From NCBI GenBank assembly GCA_007258455.2, contig VDFB02321250.1, positions 124,001 to 188,000 of the forward strand: a stretch of DNA of 64,000 bases, read 5' to 3'. This document shows, piece by piece, positions 47,041 to 58,360 of the stretch. The notes beneath the pieces are model-generated. The model was not told the DNA's origin and made no database searches. It saw only the letters and a list, made by a program, of their open reading frames with translations. Numbering within the stretch: position 1 is the stretch's first letter; each line of letters opens with the position of its first letter. The stretch is from Sequoia sempervirens (taxonomy: Eukaryota > Streptophyta > Pinopsida > Cupressales > Cupressaceae). The translations under genes and the position numbers were made by a program.

Positions 47041-47823
47041 CTGGGACCCCTCCTAATGATGAACACCCACTTGAAGGAAATGGATGCTACAATAACTATT
47101 AAATTGGATGAATTTGAATTTGATATCTCCTCCCTTATTGAATGTCTTAATCACCTAATAGGTTTTGAATCCTTCCATGATTATTTTAATCATATTTACT
47201 CTAGTTCTCAATTTAGCAAAATGCCTCAAGGAACTCAAACTTGAATTCCCCAAATTTGTTGGTACAAATCCTATTAGTTGGATCTACCATGCTGAATAAT
47301 ATTTTACACTCCACAATACTCCTTGGGGAGATAAGGTCCCTATTGCCTCATTTAACTTGAAAATAAACCAATCTAGTGGCACAAATGGTTCATGGAGGGG
47401 AATCTTGAGCCTAATTGGACTAAATTTATAGAGCCTATTTTGGTTCATTTCAACCCTAGTGCTTATGAAGATTTTATAGGAGATTTAACCAAACTATGGC
47501 AACTTGGTTTTGTGTGTGACTGCCAAACTAAATTTGAGAAATATGCCAACCAAAATAAAGTCTCAAAAAATTATTTCTTCACCAATTATTTCATAAGTGT
47601 CTTCAAAAAGGAGATTTTGGTTGAGGTCAAAATGTTCAAACCTAAGGGTGTCACAACTACTAAAGAGTTGACAAAACTCATAAAAGATAGAATAACATCT
47701 CAACATTGCTTGTCTAAGTTCACCTCCTTCAAGCCCAGTGTAGTGAATCATCCTATCTTGACTAACAATGTATTCTTTATGCCTATCAAATGTCTCACTA
47801 AAGTAGAAATGCAATCTCAATAG
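47041..47823 (+). pseudogene. gypsy D gag, decayed
   Basis: A short acidic N-terminal frame (47056-47244) is followed by a Retrotrans_gag-type domain at 47392-47823. Its motifs NLEPNWTKFIEPILVHF, YEDFIGDLTKLWQLG and EILVEVKMFKPKGV are typical of plant Ty3/gypsy capsid proteins. Stops between 47244 and 47392 interrupt the gene. Confidence 0.85.
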
Positions 47824-48029
47824 AGAAAATGGCTTTTTTAAAATTGTGATGACAAATTCACTCTTGACTGCTATTGTTTTGAATAAATCCTGTATTTTCT
47901 TTATATGGAATCTCTATCCAAGGAAAAAGAATGGAAAGATTTCAAAGAATCCCAAGATAAGGAGAAACCCCTAGTTGATGATTTAAGTATTATTGATCCA
48001 TGAAAAAAATCTCTTTGCATGTGTTAGCT

Positions 48030-49870
48030 AGAATCTCAATTCCCCAGACCATGAAGACCAAAGTGTTTTTAAGAAACAAGCTCTCATAGTTCTCATTGAT
48101 CCAAGCAACTCACATAATTTTATTGAACCTAGATTAGCCAAAAAAGTAACTTATTTTATCCACCCTTGCTATAGCTCTAAAGTAATAATTACCAATGGTG
48201 GGACCTTGTAAAATTAAGTGTCAAAATTTTACATCTCCCAAGGGGATGACACTATCAAATTTGATATGTTTACCTTTTCCCTAGGAGGTTATGATATTAC
48301 TTTGGGAACATAGTGGCTTTGCACTCTTGGTCCTGTCTTGTGGGACATTTCTAAATTGTATATACAATTCAATGATAATGGACAACAATATGCCTTATAA
48401 GGACTCAAATCTAACTCCATCAGTCATATTATTTCTCATTGTATGGAAAAGTTACTTAAAAGGGGTCTCATGGGATTATTACCCAATTGAGTGCTATTCA
48501 TCCCAAGGACTACCCTATATCCCATCCACACAAGGATCTCTAAGAAATTTTGTCTCACCATACAACTATATTTTTTAACTCACTTTCTTATTACCATGTC
48601 ACCTTGAAGATCATGTAATTTAACTTCTACTCAAGAGTACAACTCCAAATATCTACCCATGTCAGTACTTATTTTGCAAATGAATGGAATTAAGAAATTA
48701 ACTCAAGAACTCCTATGCCAAGGGCTTATTCATCCTAACACTAACCCTTACTCCTTATCAATCCTATCAATGTTTAGAAAATATGGGTATTGGCACCTTT
48801 GCATAAATTTTCAAGAACTAAACAAAATAATCATCAAGGATAAATTTATCATTCTAGTGGTTAATGAGCTCTTAGATGAAATCCAATGTGCCTATTTTGT
48901 TTATGTTAGATTTATGGTATGACTATTATCAAATCTACTTCAATGTTGAGGATATTTAAAAAATTCCTTTATCAATCATGATAGCCATCATGAATTTCTC
49001 ATCATGCTATTTAGCCTCATCAATGCACCATGTCTATAGTCTAGAGTTTGATAAATAATATTTTTTCCCATTCCTTCAACAATTCATCCTAGTCTTCTTT
49101 GATGACATCCTTATTTAGAATTACACCTAGGAAGAACACAAGTTCTTTCATCTCAACCATGTCGTTTAAATCCTAATTTCTAACCAATTACATGCTAAAT
49201 GCTCTAAATGTTCCTCTAGTCAAACTAATATTGAGTACCTTAGGCATAGTATTTCTGAAGGAGTTAAGGTGAATCCTAAAAAGATTGAAAATATGGAAAA
49301 ATGATCAAAACACACAACCCTAAAGAGTATTCATAAATTTATTGGCCTCATACAATATTATTGTAGATTTGTTGAGGGTTATGATCAAATTACTATCCCC
49401 TTTACTACCATGATAAAGAAATATTTATTCCAATGGTCCACAATTAAGTAGGCTACGCACATGACTCAATTTCTTGCTATGCTCGACGTCTCCAAAAGTT
49501 ATCATTAAAAATGATGGCTCAAACTATGGATTGGGTTTTATTCTAATGGAAGAAGGGTAGACCCTTGCTTTCAAAAGTAGGAACCTCACTAAAAAATTCA
49601 TGCTTGTTCCATGTATGAGAAGGAAATGATTTCTATTCTACATGGCATCTATACCTTGTTGATAGACACTTTTGCATTAAAATTGACCAGCACAACCTCA
49701 AGTATGTTTGGACCAACTAGTCTCTTCTCTCAAGCAATATAAGTGGGTCACCAAGTTGTTGGATTATTACTATAAATTTTTTATGACAAAAAAAGGCCAA
49801 GAAAATATTGTGGTGGATGCCTTATCATGTTAGTTTGAAGATTATATTGCTTTGACTATCTTGTCATTCC
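48030..49870 (+). pseudogene. gypsy D protease, RT and RNase H, decayed
   Basis: A degraded protease lies near 48080-48330. RT is clearest at 48659-48922: ELLCQGLIHPNTNPYS, CINFQELNKIIIKDKF and VVNELLDEI are standard gypsy RT motifs. Past a frame change the FFDDILI-like motif is visible near 49098. RNase H is recognisable from YEKEMISILHGIY near 49615 and ENIVVDAL near 49802. Many stops and small indels are present. Confidence 0.8.
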
Positions 49871-50596
49871 CACACCAACTTGACTAAGTGACTTACATTA
49901 GGAATGCTTGCAAGATGGTTGTCTTTACCATCTCATCCTTTAGGTGTCCACTCATCTCTCTTCAAATCCCAATTATTTATGGGATGAATCTTATTTATGA
50001 TATAAAGGTCATTGAGTGCCAACCTCCAATCACCCTTGTGACTTTTTCTTAATATAGATATCATTCCACCCCATCTTTTGGTCACTCTAGGTTCCTTGAA
50101 ATGTATGAAATGCAATCATAATTTTTTGGGAAGGTATAAAAAATGACATCAAGTAATTTGTAGAGGGATGCGAGATTTCTTAATGCAATCAAAGAAAAAC
50201 TATTACCACCCTCGACTAGTTGCAACCATTACCTATTCCTGTCAAGGTGAAACATATTTCCATAGATTTCATTGAAGGACTTCTAATTTTTTTTGGGAGA
50301 TTACCTATGTTTCTAGTGGTAGATTACCTCCCCAAATATTCCCATTTTATGCCATGGATCATCCTTATTCTGCCTCTATTATTTCCCAAACCTTCAATAA
50401 CCAAATCTTTCACCTATATGGAATACTTGCTTCCATTGTTAATGATTGGTACCTAATTTTGAAGTCACTTATGGAAAGAACATTTACAATGCCATGGTAC
50501 CTAACTTAAAATGAACTCTACACACTACCCCTAAAGCAACGACTAAACTAAAATTGCTAAGAAAAACTTGGAGACCTATTTACATTGCTTTGATTT

Positions 50597-51663
50597 TGTA
50601 GACACTTGAAAATGTCCTAAGCATATCACACACTTTGATTCCACTTACTAACATCATTTATTTCATAATTCACCTGTTTTGTCCATTTAATTAAATAATG
50701 CCCAATTATTTTGTTAAATTCACTTAATTCTCCTATTAATTGAATAATTAAGGTTATTGGATTAATTCATCACAATTCTTCATTTTCGCCCCTTTTGATT
50801 AAATAATTCCAAATTATTTAATTGGAATGATAATAATACCTCTTGATTAAATAATTCACAATTATCTAATTAAATATCTTAATTCTTCCAATTTGCACAA
50901 TTAAATGATTTTCATAAATATTTAATTAATTAATTTTCCTCCAATCTTCAAACTCGCATAAAGAATATTCCCTAAAGGATGTTCCCTTTTCAAATTCAAA
51001 TTCTTTCCTCCAACTCAAAATATCTCCAACATAATTCCTTGAATTAAGGGATATTGTTGAGTCTCTCATGGATTATGAAACCTTGATTAATCCTTGATCC
51101 ACATCTCAATGAATTATGAATCATTGATTAATTCATTGATCCACACCTCAATGAATTATGAATCATTGATTAATTCATTGATCCACACTCACTGCTTTAA
51201 TTTTCTCTCATCCATTGATTATCATTTTCAATCCTCATCATTGATCATAATTCTTAAAATCTATAAATACCAAGCCATTCAACATGAATTCTATTCACAA
51301 TCCTTCTAAGCATCCTTGCTCTCTAGAATTCTTGACTCATTTCTCAAGCATTTTAAAGATTATCTTATGAATCAACCCAATCAATCAAGCTTTTGCAACA
51401 TGGATAATGCATAAAACTGAGCAATCCACATCCACACCACAATTATGCATCAATCCACAATGGGATTGAGAGATTTGCACTTTCAATTTGATTAAATTGT
51501 TTTGATTTAGTTCATTTCTTTAGATTAATCAATATTGAATGCTTTGCAAATGAATTTCATTGAGTATGACTTCTAATTTAAATATTTCTCTTGTTAATTG
51601 CTTTAATTCAATTCTTATTTGATCAATTGAGGTTAACCATACAACATATTCTAATCACCAACA
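50597..51663 (+). repeat. LTR-like insertion (about 1.07 kb) inside gypsy D integrase
   Basis: Starts TGTAGACACTTG and ends ATCACCAACA, interrupting the integrase reading frame. It is AT-rich and contains a TATA-box-like CTATAAATACC near 51260 and a tandem repeat of three 42-bp units (51063-51188). There are no coding domains, so it reads as a solo LTR. I could not find a matching 5-bp target duplication, so the ends are approximate and the solo-LTR reading is an inference. Confidence 0.55.
51063..51188 (+). repeat. Three tandem 42-bp units
   Basis: Units start at 51063, 51105 and 51147. The last two are nearly identical (CTCAATGAATTATGAATCAT...), the first is diverged. They lie inside the LTR-like insertion, upstream of its TATA-like box, and could contribute repeated promoter elements. 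Confidence 0.85.
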
Positions 51664-52349
51664 CATTGGATCAAATCATTTCCATTGGTTGAATCATGGT
51701 ATAATACCAACTATCATACATCAACCAAGATGACTCCATATGAAGTTGTATATGGTCAATTGTGACCCTCTCTAGGTAAGCATACATACTAGGTAGCTCA
51801 AAGGTACATGAAATGGATTCCAACCTTTTCACATGCAACACCATTCTTTGCATCGTCAATGACAACTTACCAAATACACAAATTATACAAAGCAACAAGT
51901 TGATCAACATTATTTAGAGCACACTTTCATTGTTGGCAACATGGTCTTCCCTCAATTACAACCATACAAGTAGTTATCTTTGAAGTTTAAGACATGTTCG
52001 AATCTTTCTCTCAAGTTTTAGTGACCTTATAAAATTTGTAAAACATTGGTTATGTTTCTTATAAGTTGGAGTTGCCTCCTCCTCCAAGCTCCATCCAATT
52101 TCTTATGTCTCCTATTTGAAGTACGCTCTTTAATAATAGATTCATGTGTAGTTAACATTTCTTGAGGGTAACTAAAGGTTATATTATCCTCAAACTTGAG
52201 ATGATCATACCATCTTTGCAACCACAACATCTCGAAGGTCCTAATTCAATGACATGGGTTGGAACAAGATACACGGGAACCCCTCTTCCATCCACAACAA
52301 CAATATCTATGTCTTAAGATTTAACGAAAAATATTTTTAAGGGGGAGGG

Positions 52350-52730
52350 CATTTTAGGACTTGCAACTATGAAGTTGTTTTTTCCTAATTAGTTACTATT
52401 ATACTAAGATTTATGAATAAAAGCATCAAACATATATGATTTATAAGTCATCACTTTTACTAAATTAGTTTATCCCACATGTTTGGAAATTAATAGTTTC
52501 TTTAGGTAGATTTAATATAAATAAAGGGATTAATAGTATAATGGACTAGATCCATGACCTATATTGTATTAATAATTTCTCTAGGAGGTTGACCCCTTGA
52601 AGAGGCTAGTGATATAATGCAATGTGAATATGTCATTTCAATGTAATATTATTCTTATGTTTTTAAAATTGTAGTGGATATTTTTATATTTTTATTATTT
52701 GGCTAATATCTTACAAGAAGGACCATGTCA
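52350..52730 (+). repeat. 3' LTR of gypsy D, diverged
   Basis: Follows a purine tract (AAGGGGGAGGG, 52340-52350). It is clearly related to 35639-35998 but with many more differences than separate the two 301-bp copies. It ends ACCATGTCA at 52730, directly before the right target duplication ACATT. The exact first base is uncertain because the expected TG start is mutated (TTTTAGGACTT). Confidence 0.75.
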
Positions 52731-52735
52731 ACATT

Positions 52736-55690
52736 TGCAATTATATCTTTATTTTAATGGAACAAACTTTTTTGCATCTTCAATCTTTGGTTGTCATGTG
52801 TAATTTAGCCTTGTGGTTTGTTCTCGTCATCTAGATCTTGAGTGTGCATATATCAATGCAAAACTTACATGGTGCCAGAGCATTTTATACCATATCCGCC
52901 TTAGTATCAAAGTGATCTTTATATCATGCCACAATCTCACAAGTGAGGGAATTTTGCCATCCTTGCTTATTTCTTATATTATCATTGCTTATGCCATTTA
53001 CTTTGGGGGCATCACAACTTCCTCACCTTGACCTTTAGATCATATTATAGATTCACATTATCATTAGGGACCTATTTCCTTACCTTGGCCAAATTGGGAG
53101 CATATACATTTCTTAGTGCCTTAAGTACCCACACACATGTTTGGCCATTGATAACCACACCACCATTTTCATAGTTCCCATGTTGGGGGCAACCTTATAC
53201 AGTTAGATTCATCTATAGCCCATATTATATACTTTATTATTATAGATTTTTTACATGCTTATTACACACTTATTGCATTTTCAATCTTTTGTTGTTATGT
53301 GTAATTTGGCTTTGTGGTTTGTTCTTTTCATCTAGATCTTGGGTGTGCATATATATCAACGCAAACCTTACATGGCGCCAAAAAATTACGCATTATTTTT
53401 TCTATCTTCAATCTTCTCTTGTCATGTGTAATTTGGTTTTTGGTTTGTTCTTGTCATCTATATCTTGGGTTTGCATATATATCAACACTAACCTTACATG
53501 GTGCCAACACATTTTATACCAGATCTAATATAGTATTAAAGTGATATTTGTATTAAGACACAATCTCACAAGTGGGGGGATTACCCCCAATCATTTCTTA
53601 TATTATAATTTCTTATGCCATTTATATTGGGGGCATCACACATTCACCACCTTGACCATTAGATCACATTTATAGATCCACATTAGCACTAGGGACCTAT
53701 TTCCTACTATGACTACATTGGGAGCATATACATTTCCTAGTGCCTTAAGTACCTACATGAGTTCTTGGCCATTACTAACCACATCACCATTTTCATATTG
53801 CATGGATGTTGAAGGCAACCTTATCCATTGACATTCATATGTAGCCCATATTATATGCTTTATTATTCTAGATTTTTTGCATGCTTATTAACATTTACTT
53901 CACATGATTTATATGCTCACATGCTTATCTTTAGACTAAATTTATATTACACATATTGATTTTCCCTTTCCTCTAATTTATTACTTTTTATGAATGTAAC
54001 CAATTGTAGGGGCATATATTGTCACTAACATTGGACTATGATTGAACTTTAAGTATTGCATAAAGACTTATTACTATGAGTAGATGAAACTCACACCACA
54101 CAATATGGTATTGTTTGACATATCACGTGAGAACGAAATCCCACTTTTCAAATAAGTGGAATCTCTTAGAACCCTACTTAATTCTTGTTTTTCCCATTTT
54201 TGAGATAATTAAACAACCTTGTATTTTGTACCTAGTTTTTACTTATAAGATATAAGTTGCTCATGCATCTCTATATTGTAAGTTTTTATGGGGCACTTAT
54301 GCAAAAGGATGGACACACATGAATGACATTCAATGAGATTAATTATTTTTTATGGACATGAGTATCCTTTTATGTTTGAATATTTACTTTGCTACATGTT
54401 TGTGAGTGCTACATACTTTGAGATACATGATGATTCTAGGATTCACATGCACCTTAAAGTGGGGAGCAAATGTAATGGTAAAATTTGCATACTTGTGCCA
54501 TTTTTCATTTAGTTTTATGCCTATTGTGGGAGAATGACTTAATACATTTACATATCAACAAATTATACAATCTTGTGTGAAGTTGGGGTCGTTCTCCTAG
54601 CCTTCACCTACCCTTATTGCACACATTCCCATCTATCCACATCTTATCCATTTTCACACCTCTTTGTAAATTTCACATTCATACATTAGTGTTATGTAAT
54701 CCCATAATATTTCTATGGGTGCATGACCCACATGATAGAAGATAAATCTATGGATGCATAGGTAATTTGCAGGCACAACCTCAATCAAGATAGAGGGATA
54801 AATCTTATGTAGAATCTAAAGCGAGACACAAACAAAGAGGTCCTATTCCTACTTCTAAGATAGATCATATTTAGTGCCACATCAATTTCATTTATCTTAA
54901 TTGAGCCTAGAGTTAAGGACACCTATTTATTGCGTTTACTTTCCTAAAATAACATTTAATTCTAATTTATCATACCCACAACTCTCATTTGTTAATTTAG
55001 GTTAATTTATGTAGAGTTGTATGCATTTTATTGGATTAGCTTAGACTAAGCTTAGGGAAAGATTATTTTCCTTTGTGAAGTTGGCTAAATGTTACCTATC
55101 CAAGCCTGCATACACATTATCTAGTTTTGTCTAATGTTTTATGGTTTGCTAACATTATTTAGATAATTTACTTTCTATTAAGAACATGTTTTCACTAGAA
55201 ACTAATTAAAGTGATACCTCACTTATACATTCAACCATAAAAAACCAGTAGATTGATATCAAGTGATTAAAGCATTGATTCTCATTCCAAAGCCCCAAGT
55301 TCAAATCTTCAAAAGTATCATACAAGATGAAATTATATATGATAACTCTCTATCTTTCATTATTCAATTTTTCTTAATAATATCTAAATTCTTCTTAACT
55401 TGATAAAAAATCACAAAATATTGATCCAAAACACTGATAATAAAAATACTAAAAATCACTCTTACTCTCTTACTAATTAATATATACACTCACCAAAAGA
55501 CTAAAACCTTTCATCTAAATTAAAGAAGACAACCATTAAGTTATGAAGTTCTCCAAAATGATTAGTAAAATCATTGTATAACCATCATTGTCCAAAACAA
55601 ACAATTCATAGGTGAAATGAAAAACACCGTAAAATAGAAACAAAAACAATTCATAGCTGGAATGAGAAGCACCCTAAAATAGAAACCCAC
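52736..55690. other. Retroelement debris with a duplicated LTR/primer-site junction
   Basis: A block starting near 52780 (TCAATCTTTGGTTGTCATG) recurs in short form at 53282 and in long form at 53407. The long copies are about 627 bp apart and similar over roughly 500 bp. Each contains TTACATGG-GCCA, which looks like an LTR end plus a mutated tRNA-Met primer site (TGGTGCCAGAGC at about 52871). Beyond 53900 the sequence is AT-rich without coding frames; a purine-rich stretch before TGTAATGGT near 54470 may be another LTR edge. Confidence 0.55.
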
Positions 55691-55834
55691 TCAATGCATG
55701 AAACCACATAAAGAAAAGAACGTCAAACCTGATAAAAAGACAGGCACTCCTTCCACTATAAAAACTCCTAACTTTCCCCATAACCAGAAAATTTCCCGAA
55801 GCAATTGAAAAACTATCATAAGGTCAGGTGCATC

Positions 55835-56260
55835 CGCGTGGGTCCCACTGCCGACGCGGTCTGCCATGTCACCTGTCAACCTTAACCAGAGGTGAAAGTA
55901 AAACAGGGCCGCGGTTAGAAAAACCTTGCTATCTGCATATGTATAATTTTGTACTGTATTTACGATTATTGTCCAAGTCAGACACACATAATAATAATAT
56001 TTTTTTTGTTTGCAGTATGAAAGTCTTGAAAAATCCCCCCCATTTGACGCAGCAATGAAAAGCCAAAACACCCAGAAAAAAGTCTCAAAAATCTCAGAAA
56101 AAACCCGATTTTGAGTTTTTTCCTCTTCCCAAATTTGAGGCGCCCAGATTTTGTTGTTAGCCCCATCTATGTTCAAGTTTTTGAATTTAAAGTCTTTCCT
56201 GAGGTGGGTTGTTGGATTTAATCTGTGGGTGTTTTAAGATTCCAACCCTCGACCTATAAA
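55835..56260 (+). promoter_or_regulatory. Probable promoter and 5' leader of the auxilin-like gene
   Basis: Just upstream of the exon the base composition becomes GC-richer (55835-55915), with a CCGAC core (55852-55856) of the type bound by DREB/CBF factors, and C-rich patches near 56035. I cannot place the transcription start or a TATA box with confidence. The 161-codon minus-strand frame across this interval is judged fortuitous. Confidence 0.35.
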
Positions 56261-56709
56261 ATGGAGGATTTGCCCAATTTGCTTCATAGAGACTATGGCC
56301 TCAAGCCGCAGGGGAAATCCGCGCCCATGTCGCAGCAGCGAAACACTGCAGGCCCCGCTAGCGTGGCCGCCTCCTCTGTCTACGACGATGTCTTTGGCGG
56401 GCCACCTAAATTTACAACACAGTCTTTTCAAGAAGCAGGAGCATACGACGACATTTTCAGGAGCTTTTCTGCGCCAATAAAGAATTCCTCCGTGCCCGTC
56501 TTTGATACACCGGTCTACGATGACGATATATTTGGAGGCTTGAAAGGGGTGAAGAGCGGCGGAGTTCCTTATAATGATGTTTTCAGCGGGGGATCTGTAG
56601 CGCCAATTGGGGATCTGGTGGGAGAGAATTCGAATTTGGGGAATCGGGAAAAGGGTCCTTCTTCGCTCTTTGATGATTTGATTCCAGGGCTCTCCGTCGA
56701 AAAATCACG
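56261..56709 (+). CDS. Auxilin-like (J-domain clathrin-uncoating) protein, exon 1
   Basis: The start chosen is the ATG at 56261 (MEDLPNLLHRDYGLKPQGKS), because plant auxilin-related proteins open with a short acidic start followed by a GLKPQGKSAPM-type motif. An in-frame ATG at 56225 is less likely. The exon encodes about 149 residues of low-complexity, disordered sequence with repeated acidic-aromatic motifs (YDDVFGG, YDDIFRS, YDDDIFGG, YNDVFSGG, FDDLIPG), reminiscent of clathrin/adaptor-binding motifs. A good splice donor follows (CACG|GTGAAA, 56709/56710), so the stop at 56711 is intronic. Auxilins recruit Hsc70 through a C-terminal J domain to uncoat clathrin vesicles; that part must lie in later exons, not recognised in this window. 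Codon use is GC-richer than in the neighbouring elements. Confidence 0.68.
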
Positions 56710-56774
56710 GTGAAATGGGGCTTCAATATGTTGTGTTAATTTTTGTGATTTTGGAGTTTTTAGAACATTTTGTG

Positions 56775-58342
56775 TAGTTTTTGATACCTTAAATTACAAA
56801 TTGGGTTATTGCTAAATTTTCATTGTGCTGAAATATGCATCTTATATTATAGTTTTCTTATAAATTGGGATTGTGCGGATTCTCTCTTGTTTGGAAAAAT
56901 GCATCTTGTATTCCAGTCTTTTAGGAATCAGGTTTTTGCTTATTTTCCATTGTGAGGATAAATGTTTTTGCTGATTTTCTGCTGCAAGGATAAATGCATT
57001 TGATATTATAGTTTTAGGAAATTTGTTTTTGCTAGTTTTCCACCGTTTGGAGTATTGGATCTTTCTTTACAGTTTATAAGAGATAGGTTTTTGCTCATTT
57101 CCACAGTTTGGAGAATCGCTAATATCATATATATGTGTTTTGCAAATTTTCCACTGTAAAGAAGCATGCAGTTTTCGAGAATTAGTTTGTTGTCCTAAAT
57201 TTTCCACTGTAAATAGACATGCAGCTTATATTATAACTTTAAGAATTGTGGGCCTTTCGGCAAATTGTTCACTCTTTGGAGAATTGCATCTTATACTACA
57301 GTATGAATTGTGGTTTCAATAATTTTGAATTTTCCATTGCTTGGAGAACTGCACATTATACTACTGTGTTATTTAAAGTGAGGTTTTTCTAATTTTCCAT
57401 CGTTTGGAGAACAGTTTCTTATGTTTACAGCTCATTTATGAATTGGGTTTTTGCTGTTTTTTCACTGTTTGGAGAAACACATCTTATATTACAGTTTCCT
57501 TATGAATTGGAGTTTTTACTAAATTTCCAACATTTGGAGAAATGCAACTTATGTTGCATTTTTTTTTTTTCAATTTGGGTTTGCTAACTATTAGTAGAAA
57601 AGTATCATATATTATTTTTTTAATGAATTGGGTTTGTTCTAATTTTCGACTGTTTTGAAGAAATTAATCTTATATTACTTTTTTTATACATTAGGTTTTT
57701 TTTTATTTTTTTATTTTTTTAAAAAATTGTCTAGAGAAATGCATCTTACATTGTAGTACCTCTATGAATTGAGCATTTTGCTATTTTTAAAAATTATTTG
57801 TGGAAATACATATTGTCTTACATTTCTCTACTAATTGTCTTTTTACTAATTGTTTGGACAAATGTATCTAATATTACAGTTGTATATTAATTTTACACTG
57901 TTTGGAGAAATGTACATTATGTTACAGTTTTTTAAGATTTGGGATTTTTTTAAGTAGAAGTGCATCTGATATTACAGTTTTTTCAATGCTAATTTATCAC
58001 TGATTGGCAAACTGCATCCTATATTATGTTTTAGGAATTAAGTTTTTGTTGGCTTTCAACTGTTTGGGGAGATGCGTCTTATATTACAGTTTTTTAATGA
58101 ATTTGGTTATCTACTAAGTATTATGCTGTTAAGAGAAATGTGTCTTATATGAAAGTTAATTTATGAATCGGGTTTTTGGTTATTTGACACTGTTTGGAGA
58201 AACACATCTTATGTTACAGTTTTTTAATGAATTGAGCTTCTGCTAATTTACCACTGCCTGGAGAAATGCATCTTATGTAACAATTATCTTATAATGAATT
58301 GGGTTTTTGCTAATTTTCCATTTTTTTGGTGAAGTGCTTCAT
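56775..58342 (+). repeat. Intronic array of imperfect units of about 60-68 bp, first part
   Basis: A recurring theme is TTTTGCTAATTTTCCACTG, then TTTGGAGAAATGCATCTTA, then TATTACAGTTTTTT-ATGAATTGGG. Roughly two dozen units can be followed, each diverged from the next by substitutions and small indels. The array is interrupted by the insertion at 58361-59460 and resumes at about 59480. The high divergence shows it is old. Confidence 0.85.
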
Positions 58343-58360
58343 ATGTTGCAATCTTGTTTT

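Larger units (their letters stand above)
50200..52240 (+). pseudogene. gypsy D integrase, split by an LTR-like insertion
   Basis: The N-terminal part of the core (50220-50456) shows HISIDFIEGLLIFFGR and FLVVDYLPKYSHF. Coding similarity runs to LETYLHCFDF at about 50596, stops, and resumes at about 51665 with a WYNT-NYHTSTKMTPYEVVYG motif (about 51700-51760). The C-terminal part follows (HIGYVSYKLELPPPPSS, about 52043). The split matches the insertion at 50597-51663. Confidence 0.8.
35639..52730 (+). mobile_element. Ty3/gypsy retrotransposon D carrying a viral insertion
   Basis: A complete 5' LTR (35639-35998) and a diverged 3' LTR (about 52350-52730) are flanked by the same 5-bp sequence, ACATT (35634-35638 and 52731-52735), the length expected for gypsy integrase. 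The plus-strand order is gag, protease, RT, RNase H, integrase, then a polypurine tract (52334-52350). About 10.1 kb in the middle (36014-46106) is later insertion: 9.8 kb of caulimovirid DNA plus a second copy of 301 bp of LTR and primer site. Without it the element is about 7.0 kb, a normal gypsy size. Another LTR-like segment interrupts integrase. All coding domains are heavily decayed. Confidence 0.85.

Noticed and set aside
53855..55600. Possible tRNA or small RNA genes in the AT-rich stretch
   Set aside because: No cloverleaf-compatible arms or RNA polymerase III A/B boxes could be identified by eye.
55691..56176. 161-codon minus-strand frame upstream of the auxilin-like exon
   Set aside because: It overlaps the expected promoter/leader, has no domain and has low-complexity aromatic composition (YYYYV, FFWVFW). 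It is probably fortuitous.
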